Below the pieces are notes generated by a model. That model saw only the letters and a program-made list of their open reading frames with translations. It was not told the origin of the DNA and searched no databases. The position numbers and the translations under genes were made by a program. Shown in pieces: positions 1-9,002 of a stretch of 64,000 nucleotides of DNA. Origin of the DNA: CAVUPF01 sp963803755 (lineage in GTDB: Bacteria > Actinomycetota > Thermoleophilia > Solirubrobacterales > 70-9); contig CAWDNP010000007.1 of assembly GCA_963803755.1 (NCBI GenBank), positions 124,001-188,000 on the forward strand. Direction: 5' to 3'. Positions within the stretch are counted from its first letter, which is position 1. Every line of letters starts with the position of its first letter.

Positions 1-2
1 CG

Positions 3-68
3 ATTGTGCGCGACGTCCTGATCGCGATGGAGCGGCCGTGGGCGCGGGATTCTCGTTGGTTTGGATAG
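3..68 (+). CDS. possible C-terminal end of a gene entering from the left
   Basis: An open frame enters from the window edge and stops at TAG (66-68), giving about 21 residues with a natural composition (begins IVRDVLIAME, ends SRWFG). It could be the tail of an upstream gene. The piece is too short to assign to a family, and the open frame could be chance. Confidence 0.25.
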   Translation: MVRDVLIAMERPWARDSRWFG

Positions 69-471
69 GGCGCCGTCTGACGGCTCAACCAACGGATCTA
101 AACTCACCGCCCAACTAGCAAACAGTGTCCGAGGGACCGACTTGGCCTGGTGGCGGCGCCGGGGCATAAAGCCGCAGACTGGGCGGTTCAGCTCAGTGCC
201 GCTCTGCGATGCTCGGGCGTCTACGCTTGGAGTCGACGCGCTCGCGAATCGTCCTGAACGATAGCGCCGAGGATGCCGCGAGCGCTTCTCTTTTACTCTG
301 ACGAAGCGGGAGTCTCATCAGCGTCCGCGCCCACTCCGCGGATTCGTCGCGAACCAATTCGCCTGAGACAATCATGGCGATGGCGCCACCGAGTGATGCG
401 CCGAAACCAGTCGTAACCCCTGACCCCTCGCCTAGTCAACACCGCGGATGAAAGGCAGCCCATCCAGGCCC
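69..471. other. no recognisable gene
   Basis: Short reading frames occur on both strands but none has a recognisable domain, a good ribosome binding site or support from neighbours. I see no RNA gene or repeat here. It probably carries the promoter of the hydrolase/cyclase gene that follows. Confidence 0.4.
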
Positions 472-1814
472 ATGGCACACCGATAGCACGGCCCGAAACC
501 AGGTATGCGAGAAGCGGAGAGACCCACATCGCCTACCAGGTCTTCGGCGAGGGCGATCTCGACCTCGTACACGTGCCAGGCTTCTTCACCCATGTCGAGC
601 TGATCTGGGAGCATGAGCCGACGGCAAGGTTCCTGGAAGGCCTGGCCTCCTTCGCCCGGGTCATTAACTTCGACCGTCGCGGCTCGGGTCTATCCGATCC
701 GGTCCCCGACGCTCCCACCCTGGAGCAGCGGATGGACGACGTCCGCGCCGTGATGGACGCCGCCGGCTCGGAGCGGGCGGCGCTGGTGGGGGTCTCCGAG
801 GGTGTGCCGATGAGCATCCTGTTCGCCGCGACCTACCCGCAGCGCGTCCGGGCCCTGGTCTGCACCGGAGGGATGGCGCGCTCCACCTACGCCAAGGACT
901 ACCCCGGGGGGACCCCGGCGCAAGCCCTTATCGATTCGGGGCAGGAGCTGATCCTGCCTCACTGGGGCGACGGGTCTTTGATCGAGGTCGCCTCGCCCAG
1001 CCAGGCCGACAACCCCGAAGCGCGCGCGTTCTATGGCCGCATGGAACGCTCCACCGCCAGCCCGGGGATGTTGACGGCGCTCTTTCAGATGTTCCTCGAT
1101 CTCGACGTCCGCGACGTCGTGCCGAGTGTCCACGCCCCTGCGCTCATCCTGCACCGCTCCCGCGACCCCCTCGTCAATGTCCGCCACGGGCGCTGGCTGG
1201 CCGAGCACATGCCGAACGCCCGGATGGTCGAGTTCGAGGGCGAAGACCATGGCTTCTGGTATGAGAGCGCGGAGGAGTGGCTCGGTGAGGTGCAGGAGTT
1301 CCTGACGGGAGCTCGCGCCGTAGCTGACGCCGACCGGGTTCTCGCCACGGTGCTTTTCACCGATATCGTCGATTCAACCCGCGCGGCCTCCGATCTCGGC
1401 GATCGGCGCTGGCGCGAGCTGCTCGAGCGACACCAGCGCGCGGTGCGCGAGGCCCTGGGCCGTTTCGACGGCCGCGAGGTGAAGTCAACGGGAGACGGCT
1501 TCCTCGCGACGTTCGACGGCCCGGCCCGCGCGATCCACTGCGCGACCGCGATCCTCCGATCCTCCGAGGCGTCGGGGATCGAGGTTCGCGCCGGCCTGCA
1601 CACCGGCGAGTGCGAGGTAATGGGGGACGACATCGGCGGCATCGCCGTCCATATCGCCGCCCGCGTCAGCGCCCACGCCGAACCCCGGGAGCTGCTTGTG
1701 TCCCGAACCGTGAAGGACCTGGTGGCTGGGTCAGGGATCCATTTCACCGACCGCGGGGCTCACGCGCTGAAGGGCGTTCCCGACACCTGGCAGTTGTATG
1801 CGGTCGACGCCTGA
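472..1814 (+). CDS. alpha/beta-hydrolase fused to class III adenylate/guanylate cyclase domain
   Basis: N-terminal alpha/beta-hydrolase fold (nucleophile region GVSEGVPMS, late HGFW histidine), then a class III cyclase catalytic domain. The cyclase part shows VLFTDIVDST with a metal-binding Asp, KSTGDGF with the second Asp and base-selecting Lys, and HTGECE. The usual Asn of the VNxAAR motif is His here (VHIAARV), so activity and product are uncertain. The first in-frame start as read is GTG 573, but family-like sequence (RPETRYARSG, THIAYQVFGEG) continues in frame to about 483 with no start codon. One extra C at 480-481 would join it to ATG 472, so I use 472 and suspect a missing base. Convergent with a paralog. 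Confidence 0.8.
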
Positions 1815-1877
1815 CTTTTCATCGCGGCGATGCTCCCCTAAGTGATTCCTTCCCGCCCTTTGAACTCAGACCGCCAT

Positions 1878-3357
1878 CTATGCCGGGGCACTCCCGCGGC
1901 TCGCAAGCTGCCCGGCGAGGCGCATCGCCCGTGGCATCCTGCGCGCGAGGGTGACGGCGACGCGGTCTGAGCGGCGCATGTACCCCGCCGCCCCGTCGAG
2001 CTCGACTTGCGGCATGCGCTCCTCTCCCAAGGGCATAGAGGTGCCACGAGCCCGGAACGCCCTTCAGCTCGTGCTCGCCGCGGTCGGTGAACTGCATGTC
2101 CGAGCCAACCACGAGCTCCTTGACGGTGGAGGAGACGACGATCTCGCCCGGCCCCGCGAGCGCGCCGACGCGGGCGCCGATGTGGACGGCCAGGCCGCCG
2201 AGGTCCTCTCCGATCGCCTCGCACTCGCCGGTATGGATGCCGCTGCGCAGCTGGATGCCGAGCTCGGCGACCCCCTCGTTGAGCGCCTCGGCGCAGCGCA
2301 TCGCCATCGCCGGCCCGTCAAAGGCCGAGAGCGCCCCGTCGCCGATGTGCTTGACGACCCGCCCGCCGTGCTCTGAGACGACGCGGTCGACGAGCGCGTC
2401 GTGGCGCTCGAGCACCTCGCGCCACGCGCGGTCGCCCAGCTCCGCCGCGCGCGTCGTCGAGGCCACGATGTCCGTGAACAGGACGCTCGCCAACACCCGG
2501 TTCGGCTCGGCGCGTTGGACGGCGCCGGTGACGAACCGCTCGATCTCGTCGACGAGCCCGTGGACGAGCCATCGAAGTGCGTGGTCGATGCCCGGAACGT
2601 GACGAAGCGCGCCCCGGGGATGCCGTCGGCGAGCTGCTGGCCGGCCTCGAAGGGCACGACGCGGTCGCCGTCGACGTGCAGCACGAGCGTCGGCACGCGC
2701 ACCGACGGCAGGACGTCGCGTATGTCGATCTGCAAGACGGTATCGATCAGCGCCCGGGCCATGCGCGGGCTTGCCGCCGCCCGCAGCGAACATGCCCGCA
2801 CCCGCGCTTCTGCGGCTCGGTCATGGTCATGCTCGGGGCGAAGATCTCCATGAAGCTGGTCGCCGTCGCCCCAGTGCTCGACCATCTCGTGCATCTCATG
2901 CGAGCATGCCGCATGCGCGACCATCTCCGGCGAAAAGACCTCGGGCGCAGCGAGCGGCAAGACCGCGAACGTGCCGTAAAGAACCAGCGAGGTGATCCGC
3001 TCCGGGCGCATAGCGGCCAGCAGCACCGAGGTGGGGCCGCCCTCGGAGATGCCAAAGAGCACGGCCCGCTCCGAGCCCGCGGCATCCAGGACCGCCTCGA
3101 TGTCGGCCACGCGCTCCTCGAGCGTGGGCAGCTGCGGGATCGGGTCCGACAGGCCTGTGCCCGGCTTGTCGTAGATGATCAGCCGCGTGAACGAGGCCAG
3201 GCGGGCCAGGAACCTCGAGAACCTGGGTCCGCCCACTGCAGATCGAGGTGGGAGATGAAGCCGGGCGAGACGAGCAGTCGACTGGGCCGTCGCCCACCAC
3301 CTGGTAGGCGATCGAGATCCCGTCTCGCTCGACGTACTGCGTCTGCGGCGGCTGCAC
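1878..3357 (-). pseudogene. alpha/beta-hydrolase/class III cyclase paralog, frameshifted four times
   Basis: Same architecture as the gene at 472-1814, on the opposite strand. Pieces in different frames read in order: GTG start at 3357 with TQYVERDGISIAYQVVGDG, then LLVSPGFISHLDLQWADP, then RFSRFLARLASF through the hydrolase (FGISEGGPTS), then GIDHALRWLVHGL and the cyclase (VLFTDIVAST, HIGDGALSAF, HTGECEAIGEDLGG). Single-base changes near 3276, 3226 and 2595 (each restored by one more C in the coding strand) and near 2030 (one fewer T) reconnect the frames. The corrected tail stops at TAG 1880-1878. About 490 residues if repaired. Four one-base shifts suggest sequencing error, although real decay of a duplicated copy is possible. 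It also has VHIGAR in place of VNxAAR. Confidence 0.8.
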
Positions 3358-3805
3358 GACAGCGAGTCTACGGCCGTGAGCGCGTCGAGACACTCTTGAA
3401 AGGGGCGGGAACCGCTTCGGAAGGGGCGCTCTCAGCTTGTAGTCGGTGGCGGTATGGCATTCCTCGCCCCGATGGATACCTGAAGGCTTGCGCGAGCGAT
3501 CGGGCGCGAAAGCACCTGATCCGCCACCAAGCGCGTCTTTCACAAGTGCGGGGTGCGGGGCGGGATAAGCATTCGGCGGACGCCAGCAGGTACGAGGACA
3601 CTTCTGCTTCGCGCGATTTGCACCAGTCGTCCTCGACTCCAGCTACCCGATCCCTTTTATGCGATAAGCCCGGGTTCGCGGCGATCCCGCTCCGCTGTTG
3701 GCCTGATCCGCGGCTCCTACCCCGAATCCCTCGGCGTTTCACTCTCGCCTAAGAGAGGCAACTGAACGCTTACAAGAACACCTTGATTTCCAGGGAGTTA
3801 TTCAG
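3358..3805. other. no recognisable gene
   Basis: Intergenic stretch between the start of the cyclase paralog and the tRNA. Frames overlap on both strands but encode Arg/Ser-rich shadow proteins with no motif. No CRISPR, tRNA or clear terminator seen. Confidence 0.4.
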
Positions 3806-3891
3806 TGCGGCTGAGAGGATTCGAACCTCCACAAACATTGCTGTTTACAAGGCCCTCAACCTTGCGCGTCTACCAGTTCCGCCACAGCCGC
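3806..3891 (-). tRNA. tRNA-Leu (anticodon GAG)
   Basis: The reverse complement folds as a class II tRNA of 86 nt. The acceptor stem is GCGGCTG with CAGCCGC plus discriminator A. The D arm contains TGGTAGACGC, the anticodon stem is CAAGG/CCTTG around the loop TTGAGGG (anticodon GAG, reading CTC), there is a long variable arm, and the T arm is GGTTCGAATCC. CCA is not encoded. It is divergent from lexA. Confidence 0.95.
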
Positions 3892-3946
3892 TTGAGGGCG
3901 GTGGATTGTATTGGCCTTGAAAGTATCCGGACCAGTCGGTAGCCTA

Positions 3947-3960
3947 CGAACACTTGTTCG
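3947..3960 (+). promoter_or_regulatory. SOS box (LexA operator)
   Basis: CGAACACTTGTTCG is a perfect CGAAC-N4-GTTCG palindrome, the LexA operator of Gram-positive and actinobacterial genomes. It lies 46 bases before the lexA start, so lexA is very likely autoregulated. Confidence 0.9.
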
Positions 3961-4006
3961 AGCAAACCGATCCGATACCTGGCGTGGATGAGTGAGAGGG
4001 GGAGGC

Positions 4007-4618
4007 GTGGACCTTGATCTGACCAAGAGGCAGAAGGAGATCTTCGACTTCATCCGCCGCTACGCGGCCAAGACCGGCTACCCGCCGACCGTGCGCGAGA
4101 TCGGCAAGGCGGTCGGGCTGCACTCGTCCTCGACGGTGCATGCGCATCTGGCGAACCTCGAGAAGATCGGGCTGCTACGGCGCGACCCCTCCAAGCCGCG
4201 GGCAATCGAACTGCTCTTCGACAAGGCCAAGAAGACGATCCGGCCGGACAGCGGCCTACCGCTGGTCGGACAGGTTGCCGCCGGTGAGCCGGTCCTGGCC
4301 GAAGAGAACATCGAGGAGTACCTTGAGATCCCCGATGTGATCGGGGGCGAGGACGGCGACTACATCCTTCAGGTTCGCGGCGAGAGCATGAAGGACGCGG
4401 GCATACTAGAAGGCGACTACGTAGTGGTCCGGCCCTCCAACGATGCCGCCGACGGCGAGATCGTTGTCGCTCTGATCGGCGAGGAGGCGACCGTGAAGCG
4501 GATCTTCCGCGAGTCCGATCACATTCGCCTCCAACCCGAGAACGAGGCGATGGAGCCGATCCGCACCACCGAGGCCCGAGTCCTCGGCCGCGTCGTCGGC
4601 GTCTTCCGCAAGGTCTGA
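4007..4618 (+). CDS. lexA: LexA repressor
   Basis: SOS repressor and self-cleaving S24 peptidase. The N-terminal winged helix (LTKRQKEIFDFI, GYPPTVREIGKAVG) binds the SOS box. The C-terminal half has the Ala-Gly cleavage site (VAAGEP, about residue 90), the nucleophile Ser in RGESM (about 127) and the catalytic Lys in TVKRIF (about 163). RecA filaments trigger cleavage after DNA damage. Start chosen as GTG 4007 because GAGAGG sits 7 bases upstream and the protein then begins close to LTKRQ; GTG 3992 in the same frame is the alternative. About 203 residues, a normal length. Confidence 0.95.
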   Translation: MDLDLTKRQKEIFDFIRRYAAKTGYPPTVREIGKAVGLHSSSTVHAHLANLEKIGLLRRDPSKPRAIELLFDKAKKTIRPDSGLPLVGQVAAGEPVLAEENIEEYLEIPDVIGGEDGDYILQVRGESMKDAGILEGDYVVVRPSNDAADGEIVVALIGEEATVKRIFRESDHIRLQPENEAMEPIRTTEARVLGRVVGVFRKV

Positions 4619-4661
4619 TTCGCCGGTTTGCAACAGGCTGCTTGAGGGTTACCATGATCAT

Positions 4662-5026
4662 GCGGACCGAGTGGCCGCGGGGGGAGAGACAACCCCTCGA
4701 GGAAAGTCCGGACACCACAGAGCGAGGGCGGTGGGTAACGCCCACCCGGGGAAACCCGCGGGAAAGTGCCACAGAAAGACACGGCCGATGGCGCGGCCAC
4801 ACGTGAGTCGCGTACAGGCAAAGGTGAAATGGTGCGGTAAGAGCGCACCGGCGTCGCGGCGACGCGGCGGCCAGGTAAACCCCGCCCGGTGCAAGGCCAA
4901 GCAGGACCGAGGACCCAGCTCGGCGAGGTCCAGGTAGGCCGCAGGGTCGCCAAAGGTGACCCCCCGGGGCTCCGGCCCCGGTGAGACAGATGGCCGCTCA
5001 CGACAGGATCCGGCTTACAGGTCCGC
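4662..5026 (+). ncRNA. rnpB: RNase P RNA, bacterial class A
   Basis: Conserved landmarks appear in order: GAGGAAAGTCCGGACACCA (4698-4716), GAAAGTGCCACAGAAA, the GGTAAGAGCGCACCG core, GTAAACCCC with GCAAGGCCAA, and near the 3' end CACGACAGGATCCGGCTTAC. P1 closes with GCGGACC (4662) and GGTCCGC (ending 5026). This is the catalytic RNA that trims the 5' leader of tRNAs. Ends are placed by the P1 helix and could be off by a few bases. An intrinsic terminator follows at once. Confidence 0.95.
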
Positions 5027-5030
5027 TAAG

Positions 5031-5058
5031 GGAAAGGCCCCCGCCAGGGGGCCTTTCC
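5031..5058 (+). terminator. terminator hairpin of rnpB
   Basis: Perfect 12-bp stem GGAAAGGCCCCC / GGGGGCCTTTCC with loop GCCA, five bases after the RNase P RNA. No long T tract follows (TAATG), which is common in high-GC actinobacteria. Confidence 0.8.
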
Positions 5059-5164
5059 TAATGCGCCGGGCGCTGCCATGCAGCACTGGTAAGAGGGGGC
5101 GATCCGGCCGATGCGGAGGGCATGTCGACCAGAGGCACAACCTGTTCACATAATTCTGTCTTAG

Positions 5165-5312
5165 TCTTTGCTAACCTGCCGCCAACTTCCGCTGAATCTC
5201 TGCCTACATACCGCAGAGAGCGGGGGACCCAAAAGTTGGGGCGAATCGCCGGCATCTGCCGCGTAGCGCAGCTCTTTCAGCGCGAGCCCGTCAGCTAACC
5301 CCGCAAGCGTCA
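5165..5312 (+). promoter_or_regulatory. ydaO-type cyclic di-AMP riboswitch
   Basis: The leader carries the ydaO/yuaA consensus blocks in order: GCTGAATCTCTGCC pairing with GCAGAGAGCGGGGGACCC, then TTGGGGCGAATCGCC, and the 3' block GAGCCCGTCAGCTAACCCCG followed by CAAGCGTC. It ends about 10 bases before the start of an RlpA-like cell wall gene. In actinobacteria this class sits in front of wall-remodelling genes and turns expression off when c-di-AMP is high. No expression platform is obvious; the ribosome binding site just after the aptamer suggests translational control or transcript termination. Confidence 0.85.
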
Positions 5313-5322
5313 GGAAAGAGAA

Positions 5323-5829
5323 ATGAAGGCAGACGAAGGCCGCTGCGGGCGGCACGACAACTGGAAACGCGCGGGTGCCATCGGCTGGCGCTCCACCCGA
5401 CGTGTGCGCTGCGTCGCCCTCCTTGCTGTGCTCGCAACGGTCTCGGCCACGGCCGTTTCGGCCCAAGCCGCCACGGGCGGTGCCTCCAGTACGTTCGGCG
5501 GGGTTGGCGCGGCGGGACAGAACATCGCCTTCAGCCCGATGCAGAGCGCTGGCGCCACCTGGTATGGCCCCGGCCTCTACGGCCACCACACCGCCTGTGG
5601 CCAGGTGCTGCGGCCGAACACGGTCGGTGTCGCCCACCGCAGCTTGCCTTGCGGGACCACGGTCAAGTTCGCCTACCACGGCCACTACCTGATCACCCAG
5701 GTGATCGACCGCGGCCCCTACACCAAGGGCAATTCCTGGGACCTGACCAACGGCGCACGCATGGCGCTCGGCTTCAACGGCTCCGGCCAGGTCCACTACG
5801 CGGTCGCGCTCACCTACGCCCGGCACTGA
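5323..5829 (+). CDS. secreted RlpA-like double-psi beta-barrel protein
   Basis: Secreted protein of 168 residues. A basic N terminus and hydrophobic stretch (about residues 27-50, ending VSAQAATGG) form a signal peptide. The C-terminal half is an RlpA/DPBB domain: GATWYGPGLYGHHTACGQVL, then PCGTTVKF and the catalytic-type ITQVIDRGPY segment with Asp. RlpA proteins cleave or bind peptidoglycan glycan strands. The ydaO riboswitch directly upstream supports a role in wall turnover tied to c-di-AMP. AGGAAAG lies before ATG 5323. Whether it is an active lytic transglycosylase cannot be told. Confidence 0.85.
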   Translation: MKADEGRCGRHDNWKRAGAIGWRSTRRVRCVALLAVLATVSATAVSAQAATGGASSTFGGVGAAGQNIAFSPMQSAGATWYGPGLYGHHTACGQVLRPNTVGVAHRSLPCGTTVKFAYHGHYLITQVIDRGPYTKGNSWDLTNGARMALGFNGSGQVHYAVALTYARH

Positions 5830-5912
5830 CCCTCTGCGGCTCCCACCGCTCCGGATGGCTCAGCTAGTCTCCCCTGTTTGAGCTTGATTTTCGACGAGAG
5901 GAGCTAGGGCAT

Positions 5913-6644
5913 ATGGCGAGGTCTTCCCACGTGGCGTCCGACGCGAATTCGACCCGAGGGCGCGGTCGGTTGTTGGCGGCGATGACGGCGGTGGGTGCCC
6001 TTATCGCGCTTATCGCCCTGGTCGCGAGCGCCGCCGCGGTGACAGCCCCGCGCGCCACGGTTGTGCTGGGACAGACCGGGAACTCGCCAATTCCCTCTTG
6101 TCCCGGGCTGCCCTGCGAAGCGATCGGCAGCGTCACCAGCTTTCAGCTCAGCAACGGCCAGATCAAGCTGCCCTTCAACGTCCCCAGGGAAGGCAAGATC
6201 ACCGACTGGACGCTGACCCTGGCCCAGCCGACTCCCAAGCAGCGCTCGTTCTTCAACGGCTTCTTCGGCACTCCCCCCGAGGCGCGGTTGGCGATCTTGC
6301 GACGCGTTCCCCATACCAACCCGCCCCGATACACCCTGCTCAGCCAGAGCTCGATCCACGTCCTCAGTCCCTACCTGGGGCAGACCGTCAAGTTCGGCGC
6401 ATCGCTGAGGGTGCACCAGGGCGACATCGTAGGCTTGACCATTCCCACCTGGGCTCCGGCCTTCGCACGGGGCCTACCCGCCAACAACACCTGGCGGGCC
6501 AGCCGGACCCCAGGCATGTGCAAAAACCCCACAGACGTCCGCCAGGGACAGCCCCAGAGCAGGGTGGGCAGGCGCGCCACCTACGGCTGTCGCTACTCGA
6601 CGGCGCGGCTGCTCTACACCGCCACGCTCGTCGAGGAAGGCTGA
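5913..6644 (+). CDS. membrane-anchored or secreted protein of unknown function
   Basis: 243 residues, start ATG 5913 with GAGGAG upstream. A strong hydrophobic segment (about residues 22-46, ALIALIALVASAAAV) is an uncleaved anchor or signal peptide. The rest is an extracytoplasmic domain with scattered Cys (CPGLPCE, a late CK and CRY) that may form disulfides. Its composition resembles beta-rich secreted proteins of this group. I do not recognise the family. Same strand as the RlpA-like gene 80 bases upstream, so possibly co-expressed. Confidence 0.75.
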   Translation: MARSSHVASDANSTRGRGRLLAAMTAVGALIALIALVASAAAVTAPRATVVLGQTGNSPIPSCPGLPCEAIGSVTSFQLSNGQIKLPFNVPREGKITDWTLTLAQPTPKQRSFFNGFFGTPPEARLAILRRVPHTNPPRYTLLSQSSIHVLSPYLGQTVKFGASLRVHQGDIVGLTIPTWAPAFARGLPANNTWRASRTPGMCKNPTDVRQGQPQSRVGRRATYGCRYSTARLLYTATLVEEG

Positions 6645-6730
6645 GCACTGCCACTCTTTGACGCCGGCAGCGAGCGGGTCGAGGACGTCATACCTCGCCC
6701 CCCGCAGGCTCCTGCCGCCAAGGCCCGCGC

Positions 6731-7297
6731 CTAGGCTGCCGAGGGCAGGACCCTCGGCGTCGCCTGGTCCTGCGGTAGGGCGGCCGCGCTCGCGATCAGG
6801 CTCTGGAACTCGTTGAGGGCCAGGTGACTGACTGCCTCGAGGATCTCCTCGTCGCTCCAGCCGATCTCCCGTGCCTCCTCGTGGAGGTGGAGCGGGGGAG
6901 GGCCGTCCGCGACAAGCGCCGCCCGCAGGTACGCGAGTAACGCCGCCTCCTTGGGGTCCCCTGAGCTGAAGCTGCGGGCCCGGGAGACCTCGTCGAGCCC
7001 GAGTCCGGCGCGCCGGGCGGATTTCGCGTGCTGGGCGATGCTGTAGCTGTCCTCGCGGTACTCAGCGACCGCTAGCGCGATCCGCTCGCGGGTCGCCTGC
7101 GGGAGGACGCCGCCCCGCAGCTCCGAGCGCATCCTCGTGTAGGCGCGGAGCACGGCGGGCGCGCCGGCAAGCACGCCGACAAACTTGGTGACCGCGCCGC
7201 CGGCCGCCTGCATGCTCTTGATCAGGGGGGCGCTCTCATCGGGGGCCGTCAACTCGTCGTGGATCTGGAATCTGCTGACTGCTGTTTTTACTGTCAC
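6731..7297 (-). CDS. carboxymuconolactone decarboxylase/AhpD-like protein without cysteines
   Basis: 188 residues with the all-helical CMD/AhpD fold pattern: LPQATRERIALAVAEYREDSYSIAQHAKSARRAG, then GLGLDEVSRAR and SDEEILEAVSHLALNEF. In peroxidase-type AhpD proteins the helix holds a CxxC before the His; here the region reads DSYSIAQH and the whole protein has no Cys, so disulfide reductase activity is not expected. Divergent from glnA across about 230 bases that contain a palindrome. Substrate unknown. Confidence 0.8.
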   Translation of the reverse strand: MTVKTAVSRFQIHDELTAPDESAPLIKSMQAAGGAVTKFVGVLAGAPAVLRAYTRMRSELRGGVLPQATRERIALAVAEYREDSYSIAQHAKSARRAGLGLDEVSRARSFSSGDPKEAALLAYLRAALVADGPPPLHLHEEAREIGWSDEEILEAVSHLALNEFQSLIASAAALPQDQATPRVLPSAA

Positions 7298-7380
7298 GTT
7301 GCTTCTCGCCTCCGGCTCTGATTGGGCGGATTCCCTTTTACAGAGCCTTTACGTGGCCTTGACTTTACTTTGAGCCGCTT

Positions 7381-7403
7381 ACTTACTTGGAGTAAGTTAT
7401 ACC
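7381..7403 (+). promoter_or_regulatory. palindrome and -10-like box before glnA
   Basis: ACTTAC-TTGGA-GTAAGT (7381-7397) is a perfect 6-bp inverted repeat abutting TATACC (7398-7403), which looks like a -10 element. It lies between the divergent AhpD-like and glutamine synthetase genes, so it may be a repressor site for either. Inference from sequence only. Confidence 0.4.
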
Positions 7404-7531
7404 TGCTTTTGGCGGCGCCTGCAAGCCCGGTCGCCATCGGGCCGCTACACGGATATACGCGCGCGGGAACCCCGTCGGTTCACTTCGCCTATCGTTGCGC
7501 CTTCTCGCGGATAAGCCTGAAGGAGGCCGGA

Positions 7532-8884
7532 ATGGCAGAGCAACCCACCAGTGCCGCTGACGTCGCCGAGATCGTCAAACAAAGCAACGTGCGCTTCGTC
7601 CGCCTCTGGTTCACCGACGTGCTGGGCCAGCTGAAGAGCTTCTCGATCAACGCCGCCGAGCTGGAGGACGCCTTCGAGGGCGGCATGGGCTTTGACGGCT
7701 CCTCGATCACCGGCTTCAACCCGATCGAGGAGTCCGACATGATCGCCATGCCAGACCCCTCGACCTTCGCACTGGTCCCCTGGCGCCCCGAGCAGGAGAA
7801 CGCGGTCGCTCGGATGTTCTGCGATGTCCAGGTTCCCGGCGGCGGCGCATACGAGGGCGACCCGCGCTGGATCCTGCGCAGGGCGCTGAAGCGGGCCGAG
7901 GAGCTCGGCTTTGACGGCTACAACGTCGGCCCGGAGCTGGAGTACTTCTATTTTCGCTCCGCCAAGCCGCCGGGCGGGGTTCCCGAGGTGCTCGACGAGG
8001 GCGGATACTTCGACCTGACCACGCTCGATGCCGGCTCGGACCTGCGCCGCGAGACGGTGCTTGCGCTGGAGAAAATGGGCATCCACGTCGAGTACACCCA
8101 CCACGAGGTCGGGCCCTCCCAGCACGAGGTCGACATGCGCTACAAGAACGCACTCGCGATGGCTGATGACTGCATGACCTATCGGATCGTGGTCAAGGAG
8201 TACGCGATGAAATACGGCTGGCACGCGACCTTCATGCCGAAGCCGCTGTTCGGCGAGAACGGCTCCGGCATGCACGTCCATCAGTCGCTGACCAAGGACG
8301 GCCGAAACGCCTTCTATGACGCCGAGGACTCCTACTTCCTATCGTCGACCGCGAAGTCGTTCATCGCCGGCCAGCTCAAGCATGCCCGCGAGATCTCCCC
8401 GCTCTTTGCGCAATGGGTCAACTCCTACAAGCGGCTGGTGCCGGGCTATGAGGCGCCAGTCTATTTGGCCTGGTCGCGCCGTAACCGCTCGGCGCTGATC
8501 CGGGTGCCGCTCTACCACCCCGGCAAGGAGGGCGCGACCCGGGCCGAGCTGCGCTGTCCCGACCCAGCCTGCAACCCATACCTCTGCTTCGCCGGGATGC
8601 TGCAGGCGGGGCTGGAAGGGGTCGAGAAGGGCTACGAGCTGCCCGAGCCGATGGAGCAGAACCTCTACCACCTCTCCCAGGAGGAGTTGGCCCATCAGGG
8701 GATCGAGCAGCTGCCGGCGACGCTGGGGGAGGCGATCGAGGTGGCGGCGGAGTCCGAGCTGGTGCTGCGGACGCTGGGCGAGCACACGTTCCGGCGCTTC
8801 GTGGAGATCAAGCGCCAAGAATGGGATGACTACCGGGTGCAGGTGACCCCGTATGAGATCGAGAACTTCCTGCCGGTCCTCTGA
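7532..8884 (+). CDS. glnA: glutamine synthetase, type I
   Basis: Makes glutamine from glutamate, ammonia and ATP. 450 residues, the usual GSI size. Motifs: MGFDGSSITGF near the N terminus, the metal-binding and ATP segments NVGPELEYFYF, HHEVGPSQHEVD, KPLFGENGSGMHVHQSL, the RNRSALIRVP substrate/ATP site and a NLYHLSQEE segment at the Tyr adenylylation position. The C terminus WDDYRVQVTPYEIENFLPVL is like actinobacterial GlnA2-type enzymes. ATG 7532 is chosen because AAGGAGG sits 6 bases upstream; the frame stays open further 5' to 7322 but lacks family sequence. Confidence 0.95.
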   Translation: MAEQPTSAADVAEIVKQSNVRFVRLWFTDVLGQLKSFSINAAELEDAFEGGMGFDGSSITGFNPIEESDMIAMPDPSTFALVPWRPEQENAVARMFCDVQVPGGGAYEGDPRWILRRALKRAEELGFDGYNVGPELEYFYFRSAKPPGGVPEVLDEGGYFDLTTLDAGSDLRRETVLALEKMGIHVEYTHHEVGPSQHEVDMRYKNALAMADDCMTYRIVVKEYAMKYGWHATFMPKPLFGENGSGMHVHQSLTKDGRNAFYDAEDSYFLSSTAKSFIAGQLKHAREISPLFAQWVNSYKRLVPGYEAPVYLAWSRRNRSALIRVPLYHPGKEGATRAELRCPDPACNPYLCFAGMLQAGLEGVEKGYELPEPMEQNLYHLSQEELAHQGIEQLPATLGEAIEVAAESELVLRTLGEHTFRRFVEIKRQEWDDYRVQVTPYEIENFLPVL

Positions 8885-9002
8885 CTCACCGGATCAGCTC
8901 TGAGGGACGGCTCGCCGGCCTTCTCGGGAGAGAAAGGGCCCCCGCCGGTGCCCGCGTGCCCGTCCTTGACCCCTGCCCTCCCCGCCGCCGAGGCGAGCGG
9001 CC

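Noticed and set aside
2577..3752. 391-codon plus-strand open frame
   Set aside because: Antisense shadow of the cyclase paralog, with Arg/Pro-rich composition and no motif.
7322..7531. N-terminal extension of glutamine synthetase
   Set aside because: No family sequence before ATG 7532, which has a strong AAGGAGG site.
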